A DNA stretch of 64,000 nucleotides, taken from assembly GCF_000741695.1 (NCBI RefSeq), contig NZ_JGZK01000008.1, positions 1-64,000 of the forward strand. The letters are read 5' to 3'. Numbering within the stretch: position 1 is the stretch's first letter; every line of letters starts with the position of its first letter. This DNA is from Bifidobacterium reuteri DSM 23975 (GTDB taxonomy: Bacteria > Actinomycetota > Actinomycetes > Actinomycetales > Bifidobacteriaceae). The notes under the pieces were generated by a model. That model made no database searches and was not told the origin of the DNA. It was given only the letters and a program-made list of their open reading frames with translations. This document shows, piece after piece, positions 63,857-64,000 of the stretch. The position numbers and the translations under genes were made by a program.

Positions 63857-64000
63857 GTTTCCTATTGAACCAGTCTCGTGTGGGTTGTTGGCGGGAAAGG
63901 CGGGAAGATGCCGCCACGAAGAGGCATGACGGCAACGCCAAGCCCTATCAGATACGGCAAATCCTCAAAGCCATCGACATGAAGGAGAGCATGAAATGAG

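Noticed and set aside
63889-63999. Plus-strand frame ending QIRQILKAIDMKESMK at the window edge
   Set aside because: Protein-like, but no start codon or upstream body; may be a gene remnant, too little to annotate.

Overview
The window reads as a high-GC actinobacterial chromosome, almost certainly a Bifidobacterium of the B. longum type. The reasons are araBDA next to a LacI regulator, a GH51 arabinofuranosidase, many LacI/MFS/GPH sugar genes, leader-less or GTG/TTG starts, and dense intergenic palindromic repeats. The species call comes from gene content and memory, not from a search.

Layout. 0.3-6 kb: sugar porter with a long tail, aldo/keto reductase coupled to a DUF1524 HNH protein, Nramp metal transporter. 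6-7.7 kb: lone AAA ATPase behind tandem 9-bp repeats. 7.9-18.5 kb (minus): a fused CydDC-like ABC exporter and a peptide ABC transporter (binding lipoprotein, two permeases, two ATPases) whose genes overlap by ATGA. 18.7-23.9 kb: GPH sugar symporter, acyl-CoA ligase, and long repeat-filled gaps including a 51-52-bp-period palindromic array. 23.9-26.4 kb: an AT-rich gene fusing an AAA_14/DUF4143 ATPase, a PD-(D/E)XK-like motif and a TIR domain, probably a defence protein. 26.5-31.8 kb: araBDA and its LacI repressor. 31.9-34.5 kb: rnhB (with a palindromic repeat inside the gene), lepB (5' frameshift) and rplS. 34.7-40.1 kb: a second LacI regulator divergent from an MFS transporter, GH51 arabinofuranosidase and an aldo/keto reductase. 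Together with araBDA this gives arabinoside hydrolysis, uptake and conversion to xylulose-5-phosphate. 40.4-43.5 kb: HAD phosphatase, unknown protein, rRNA methyltransferase.

43.5-52.0 kb (minus) is the most unusual block. It holds a LytTR response regulator, a short Hsp70 without its lid, a GrpE-like protein, a membrane-anchored J-like protein without HPD, an FtsK/EccC-like ATPase with three modules, and five small helical proteins. Two of the small proteins carry a WXG100-like turn and a C-terminal YxxxE. This looks like a chaperone-linked, minimal type VII-like secretion locus. I see none of EccB/D/E or MycP.

52.8-64 kb: pgi, tRNA-Thr and tRNA-Leu, AEC transporter, rdgB, rph, a Pr6Pr-family membrane protein, pncB, a MerR regulator divergent from an aldo/keto reductase, and a small membrane protein.

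A second theme is repetitive DNA. A ~47-bp palindromic element occurs at least six times, once in frame inside rnhB. A ~200-bp hairpin element occurs twice, CGTACGTTT dyads occur in two places, and the 3' ends of pgi and pncB are duplicated downstream. Several enzymes carry Ala/Ser/Asp-rich insertions in otherwise conserved cores.
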